The position numbers were made by a program, and so were the translations under genes. The notes beneath the pieces are model-generated. The model saw only the letters and a program-made list of their open reading frames with translations. It had not been told where the DNA came from and ran no database searches. 64,000 nucleotides of DNA from Dipteris shenzhenensis (lineage: Eukaryota > Polypodiophyta > Polypodiopsida > Gleicheniales), in the NCBI GenBank assembly GCA_047967505.1, contig CM106540.1; one strand, written 5' to 3'. Positions 59,171 to 64,000 of this stretch are shown in pieces. Numbering within the stretch: position 1 is the first letter of the stretch; each line of letters begins with the position of its first letter.

Positions 59171-59599
59171 GGCTTTGTCGGGAGTCCCGACTAGTTTGTC
59201 ATACAAATGAGTGATGACGAGGTAGGAAGATTCTTCTCTCTGCTATCCCAGAGGACCTCATCGACTCTCTCTCCTACATCGACGGCTAGACCTATTGTCC
59301 AACTGTCCCCTCTAGCCCCTTTGACTGAGAGATCATCACCTGGGCATGCCCATCATAAGGGAAGAGTAAGAGATGTAGACGAGTCAGCACACTCACATCC
59401 CTACAGGTCTCCACTTGGTCCCGATACCCAGTGCCAATCAATCCCTTGCCCTCTCCTACTCCCACTACTACTCTTTGTTCCAGAAGCACTCACACGACCT
59501 CCACTCACTTTGACACTGCTACTATCATGAGTCCTCCTTACCAAGGACCTGTCCTATCAAATCACGACTACTAGAGAGATAATAGAAGATAAAAAGGGC

Positions 59600-60520
59600 A
59601 CAATAGTGATGGCCACCATGAGGTAGTTGATGAGCCACCACTTCAGGAGTGGCATAGCTACTGATTGGCAGTACCAAGATGACCAAAAGAAGCAAGCAGT
59701 CATCAACGAATTGAAAAGAAAATACCCTAACCCTCCAAATTAGGAGTTCAATGAGAATTACATGTGAGAGCGCATGGGTTTGGTCTTGAAGCATCGTAGG
59801 TCAACCTTGCATACTTCCATCGCAAAGGGGAAAGCTAAACCTAGCTGGGCAGACAAAGTTGATTGGAAGTTTTTCAAGAAGCAGAATAGGGACCATCTCA
59901 AAATGTTTGAGGGTCAGAGGAGGGCTACAAGGAGACGGCTGGACTCCGTAGGTACTTTACACTTTGGTGCAGGCGGATGGTTGGTGTTCAAGGCAACTGT
60001 GATGGTAAGTCTACTTCTTCTCATTTAATGTATTGTTCTACTTATTTTACTACATATTGCATGCACTTTATCTAACTCTCATAAATTGGACCCACAGCAA
60101 ACTGTGATGGGTCGCCTTCCCACAGATGTAGAGACGAGATGCACATTTCATGTAGGAACAAAGCCATGGTTTATTGAGCAAGATGCACTGGGAGTAATGG
60201 TCAATTGGGCTAAGGTGGATACTCGATGGTATAAGTCTACTCCTACTTGTAATCTCACTTTTTAGACTATTTTATTCTTTAAGTTCCAATCTAATTACCA
60301 ATTAATATGGTTTCACTCTTAGAATCAAAGCTCGAACATTCCATCAACGGAGGTGAGTGGTCATGATGAGGGATTAGGCTTACATGGCTTTGACGAGGGC
60401 CAGGGATCAGGCACAGCTCATGAGGGCCAGGGAGCAGACGCAGTTCACGAGGGCTAGGGAGCAAGCCAACAAGACAAGGATGAGGAGGAGGATGATGATT
60501 CGTATGAGTAGCAATAGTAG
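59600..60520 (+). pseudogene. Degenerate coding remnant, possibly transposon-associated
   Basis: A frame with several stops reads HFRSGIATDWQ, AVINELKRKYP, then ERMGLVLKHRRSTLHTS, KVDWKFFKKQNRDHLKMFEG and LHFGAGGWLVF up to about 60005. A further stretch at 60098-60230 (GRLPTDVETRC, KPWFIEQDALGV) may be another exon. The Trp/Phe-spaced basic pattern recalls the C-terminal domain of plant En/Spm-linked transposase proteins (PTTA type), but I am not sure. At least three in-frame stops make it non-functional. Confidence 0.3.
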
Positions 60521-60799
60521 TAGTAGTAGTATTAGTAGTAGTTTGCATTTACTTCGCCATATATATGCTTTTGTATATCGGCTCATTTGAGCGATTTTGT
60601 ATCACCCTTTTCGAAAGGGTAATTTTGTAACGAACAATGTTGTATATCTTCGACATGTATATGCTTTTGTCGCTTGGTTCATTTCAGTGATTTTGTATCA
60701 CCCTTTCCACAAGGAAAATTTTGTAATAAAAAGCATTCTTTTGTAATTACTAAATAAAAAACATTAGTGGGACAAAATTGGGCTTGATGTGGCCCTGTT

Positions 60800-61237
60800 T
60801 AGCCCCACTACTATTTTTTTAAAGCTTTTGTTAATCATCGCTATATAGTGATGTTTACTAGTGTCACTATATAGCGATGTTTATTAGTGTCGCTATATAG
60901 CAAAGCTTATATAGTGATCGTTCTTTTTCGATGTTTATCATTGCAACGTAAATAACGACCTTTATGCTCGTCGAAAAAAAGTTGAAGGGTAGGCGATGAG
61001 AAAAGGTTGGGGGAGCGACCTTAGGGGAGTTCAAGGGGAATTTCAAAAACCCCTTAAATAAGTTTTTTTCCTCAAAACAAACACCCTCCTCTTTACGTAA
61101 ATTTTCTCTAAAGTTGAATGGAAAAACCCAATGTTTTAATGAACTAAGCAATTTTTATAATAAATATTTCTTCTTTACAATGCACACGGTACACTAAGAT
61201 TTTGTGAGGTTAACCCCCGAGGGGACGATGACAACTA
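60800..61237. other. Short-repeat spacer
   Basis: Variants of GTCGCTATATAGCGATGTTTA recur three or four times at 60838-60925, each with CTATATAG symmetry. Beyond that I see no gene or RNA up to the G-rich run at 61238. Confidence 0.5.
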
Positions 61238-61287
61238 GGGGGGGGGAGGAGGGGTTGAGGGGGGGTAAAGGGGGAAGGGGGGGGGGC
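61238..61287 (+). repeat. G-run cluster with quadruplex potential
   Basis: Six or more runs of four to ten G occur within 50 bp on the + strand, about 140-190 bp upstream of the H3-like ATG at 61426. Confidence 0.8.
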
Positions 61288-61321
61288 TAACTAATAGTGA
61301 TGCACAAGATACATATACCCC

Positions 61322-61331
61322 TATATATATG
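61322..61331 (+). promoter_or_regulatory. Candidate TATA box of the H3-like gene
   Basis: CTATATATATGC lies about 100 bp upstream of ATG 61426, with a C/T-rich leader between. Position and sequence fit a plant TATA box, but TA-rich words are common in this window. Confidence 0.35.
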
Positions 61332-61425
61332 CAAATACCTTCATTTTCTCAGTACCACTACTACTCTCTCATACTAGTACATTCCTTCCTACCGTCACAT
61401 TTCCCATAGCCCCACCATCATCGAC

Positions 61426-62229
61426 ATGGCAAGAACAAAGCAAAATGGAAAACCAGTTGATTCCAGAACAAAGCTCCCAATCCCTCCCGATGTATACAAT
61501 GCAATGATCGAAGAGAGAAGAAAGAGGAGGCAGGAGGAGGAGGAGGAGAGGACAGAAACCAATGAGCAAACAAATGACAATGAAGAAGATCATGGGGAGC
61601 AATCCAACCTTCAAGTCAGCCCGTGGCACCTCAAGTGCCAAAAAGCATAACTGAAAAACAGGAGTGCAAAAGATGCAGATTGGAAGAATGGGCCAGAGGA
61701 CAACAAGATGCCCAGTAAATGCGGATTCAATTGGCTCAACAACAAAGGGCACAAATGGAGATCCAACAACGACGACCCGCATGGCACTATGCTACTCAAG
61801 ACTTTCCACATTTTAGACAGGGTGGAAAATCTTTGCCAAAATTGCATCACACAGCAAAAGGAAAAGGCAAAGCTCACAGTAGGTGAGGTGGAGGTGGAGG
61901 TGGAGGTGGAGGTGGAGTCCCTAGAGACACTACAAAAAGCCTGGAAGAAGGTGCTTCAAGAGATAAGAAAGTATCAAAGTAGTGTGAACCTTCTAATCCC
62001 AAGAGCTCTATTCGCTCAATTGGTGAAAGAGATTATGCAGTCCTATAGGGATGACTATCATATTCAATCGATCGCACTAGCTACCATACAAGAAGCAGTA
62101 GAAGTGGTGATCATAACCCTTCTTGAGGACACAAACTTGTGTGCAATCCATGCCAAGAAGGCTACAATCATGGAAAAAGTGATGCAATTGGCAAGGTGGA
62201 TCAAAGAAGACCCAAAACTTAGGCCATAG
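61426..62229 (+). pseudogene. Second divergent histone H3-like gene, damaged
   Basis: It starts MARTKQ, as canonical H3, then departs into a Lys/Arg/Glu-rich extension (EERRKRRQEEEEE). The last ~95 residues (about 61930-62229) align without gaps to the H3 fold: LQEIRKYQ, LFAQLVKEI, LATIQEAVE, LLEDTNLCAIHAKK, MQLARWIKED. In between, the natural-looking Gln-rich coding (KSITEKQECKRCR, RIQLAQQQRAQ) is in another frame, with a TAA just before 61713. The frame is lost near 61595 and regained near a (GGTGGA)n tract at about 61885-61915. Without introns or a repaired frame it is a pseudogene; splicing around the damage cannot be excluded. No C48 module follows. Confidence 0.7.
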
Positions 62230-62900
62230 ATCAGATTTTTTGTTGTATTCACTATGGACACCAATTTTGGTTGTCAAAAAGCAACAAAATATTTGCTTGC
62301 TTAGCTTTAGCTACTATTGTTGCCCTCCTTTGAGTTGACAAAATAATGGGTTCATTGAAAGATTCTACAAGCTACCCAGCATCATAAACACCTGTCGAAG
62401 CACCCATAGCAGCAACGGCCATGACTCTTCCTACTAGTTTCTCTCCAAAAGTGGAAGTGCCAAGTCCTGCCTCACCGAAATACACTTGTGCACTAGAAGG
62501 TGGTAAAGGCACAAGGGAGAATGGCTTTGAAAGTGCCTTGCACTTTATCATCTCCTCCTTCCCATAAGGGGAGAACAATGTATGTAAGCACACTAGGCTA
62601 TGGCACTCAAACATTTCCATGTAGTGTCCTAGTGCTAAATCCACACCGATGTTGTCACCTCGACCCCCTTTACGTGTCGCAAATTGATCAACTTCGATGA
62701 CGTCTTGAAAATTGAGATAACATCAGTAATCTTCTCAATGCCAAACTAAGAACATAAATTCATTCATATTGACAGAATATCATGAACTTACAATGTGGGT
62801 AGCATCTTGTTCATCCATTCCCGGTCGAGTTATATCGATGGAGCTTTTGCTCTCATCAATCACTAAAGGTGGTGCCAATGATGAGGCCTCTACAGTATTC
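62230..62900. other. No gene recognised
   Basis: A 90-aa minus-strand frame at 62644-62372 has no recognisable domain and may be decayed sequence of the adjacent copia element. Confidence 0.4.
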
Positions 62901-63581
62901 TCAAGTTTCCCCACAATGTTTACAAGCCTTGTACTTGCTCTTTGAAAACTTCACTACAAGTGCCTTTGTATGCATTTTGCCCATTCTTGAAGTGTTCTTT
63001 CTTTCCTCTTCTTGTAAGGCACCAATGATTCCTTCTAATGAGGGTTGAGGAAGATTCTTCAAAGTAGTAACCACATTGTCAAAATCCTGAGGCATCCTCT
63101 TTAAAAGCACTTGCATAGCATCATCCTTAGTGACAGGGGAATTAATTGAAGCTAGTTGTCTCATAATACTTCTCATAGTGTTGACATGGGCAGCAACATT
63201 ATCTCCCTCCATTTTAAGTTCAAAGAACTTAATTTTTTAGATTTAATTTGGAAGTATGAGAGCTAGCACCAAACAATATGTCTAACTTGTGCCATGCTTC
63301 AAAATGGGATTCCAAATCTGAAATGTGGTGTACATAGTCATCACCCAAACCTAATGCAATGATGCCATAGGCTTTCTCAATTCTCTTTGCATCTACAGGT
63401 GTAGAAGTAGAGTCAGTGGCTTTTCCTTTACCTTTTGTTGTAGTTGATTCACCTTCTTGAGAGGTTTGAGTTCCTTCCTTCACTAAGTCCCATAGATTTT
63501 CCTTCTAAGCATAAACTTTAACTTCATCTACCAAGTATGGAATCCTTGGCCTTTGAACTTGCCAATTTTATAAGTAGCCAT
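62901..63581 (-). pseudogene. Ty1/copia gag remnant (element D)
   Basis: ATG at 63581-63579 opens MATYKIGKFKGQGFHTW, the usual start of a copia gag, followed at once by a stop. Further segments are IEKAYGIIALGLGDDYV, HFEAWHKLDILFG, MRSIMRQLASINSP, MPQDFDNVVTTLKNLP and a half zinc knuckle (CKHCGE). At least two stops and a frameshift near 63240 separate them. Protease and later domains are not found downstream. Confidence 0.8.
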
Positions 63582-63599
63582 AAGAGGGTCTTACCTTTG

Positions 63600-63833
63600 T
63601 CAGGCAGTGTCTACTCTCTTACAAAATGACAAATCTTGTGGAACAAAGAAATCTCCCTCACCATACAAATGTAGAATGCTAGAGATAAATTCAGAGAATC
63701 CTAATTGTTTAGCATATTCATACCTTGTTGGCTTCTCCCAAAGTTTCTTGGCTGGGGTCTTCTTCACTTTGAATTTTGTCCTTGTAGTTTTCTTCAAGTG
63801 ATTAGCATTATAAGAACCTTCAGAGCTTGGCAT
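63600..63833 (-). CDS. Unknown 77-codon open frame upstream of the gag remnant
   Basis: It reads MPSSEGSYNANHLKK, a Lys-rich stretch, then RYEYAKQLGFSEF and FVPQDLSFCKRVD, and stops just before a good donor-like CAAAGGTAAGA. It could be leader sequence of the retroelement or an exon of another gene. No family is recognised. The ~167 bases to the window end show nothing further. Confidence 0.25.
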   Translation of the reverse strand: MPSSEGSYNANHLKKTTRTKFKVKKTPAKKLWEKPTRYEYAKQLGFSEFISSILHLYGEGDFFVPQDLSFCKRVDTA

Positions 63834-64000
63834 TTTGATGACAAAAGATCAGTCCCAACTGAATTCCAAACTAAAATTGCATTCTCTGATCTATACTTTG
63901 GCATTACTTCAATCCTCAAGCATCACTCTAGCATTAACTCTAGCATCAAATGTCCAAAACTGTCAAAAATGCATAGCTCAACTTGGAGGGCACAATTCAC

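Noticed and set aside
59207-59530. 107-codon frame after copia element C
   Set aside because: Ser/Pro-rich with no domain and no conserved neighbour; likely LTR-flanking non-coding DNA.
1-64000. tRNA, rRNA, snRNA and CRISPR arrays
   Set aside because: I looked for cloverleaf arms, conserved rRNA words and regular spacer arrays and recognised none. A tRNAscan-SE or Infernal run would be decisive.

Overview
This is nuclear DNA from a land plant. The evidence is spliceable GT-AG introns, three Ty1/copia retrotransposons plus a copia gag remnant, MITE-like elements, a ~182-bp satellite array, and a DUF8039/DUF7869-type transposon gene. The mix suggests a large repeat-rich genome, perhaps a seedless plant such as a fern, but I cannot name the species. 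I saw no operons, CRISPR arrays, rRNA or tRNA genes.

Layout. (1) 1-9237 and 11591-25404 are two near-identical copies of one segment, separated by a 100-N assembly gap and ~2.3 kb of unique DNA. Each copy carries, on the minus strand, a 150-aa protein of unknown function and a large gene whose product ends in Ulp1-like (C48) cysteine-peptidase modules. Upstream of that gene lie kilobases of (CT)n and a C-rich minisatellite with a 20-bp palindromic core. Copy 2 can be spliced on paper into 12 exons and 1927 residues with three C48 modules. Copy 1 has lost ~5 kb of it. Each copy is broken in a different place. (2) 26.3-34.6 kb is a ~182-bp satellite array. (3) 34.67-37.55 kb is a DUF8039 + DUF7869-type gene in one frame, interrupted by two stop codons. 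(4) 37.6-41.9 kb is essentially gene-free. (5) 42.39-43.65 kb (minus) encodes a divergent histone H3 fused in the same open frame to a C48 module. That module has the same exon lengths (171 and 90 nt) and phases as the modules of the large gene. (6) 45.9-46.6 kb is a broken gene of unknown function. (7) 47.6-59.2 kb is a cluster of three damaged copia elements. (8) 61.4-62.2 kb is a second divergent histone-H3-like gene, also damaged. (9) 62.9-63.6 kb is a copia gag remnant.

Most interesting is the C48 module family. Four copies occur in two genes, one fused to a histone H3 fold. All four have His-Asn 17 residues apart where yeast Ulp1 has His-Asp 17 apart, so the catalytic Asp is replaced by Asn throughout. 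I know of no described histone H3-Ulp1 fusion. Whether these are host genes or cargo of a mobile element cannot be settled from the window alone.
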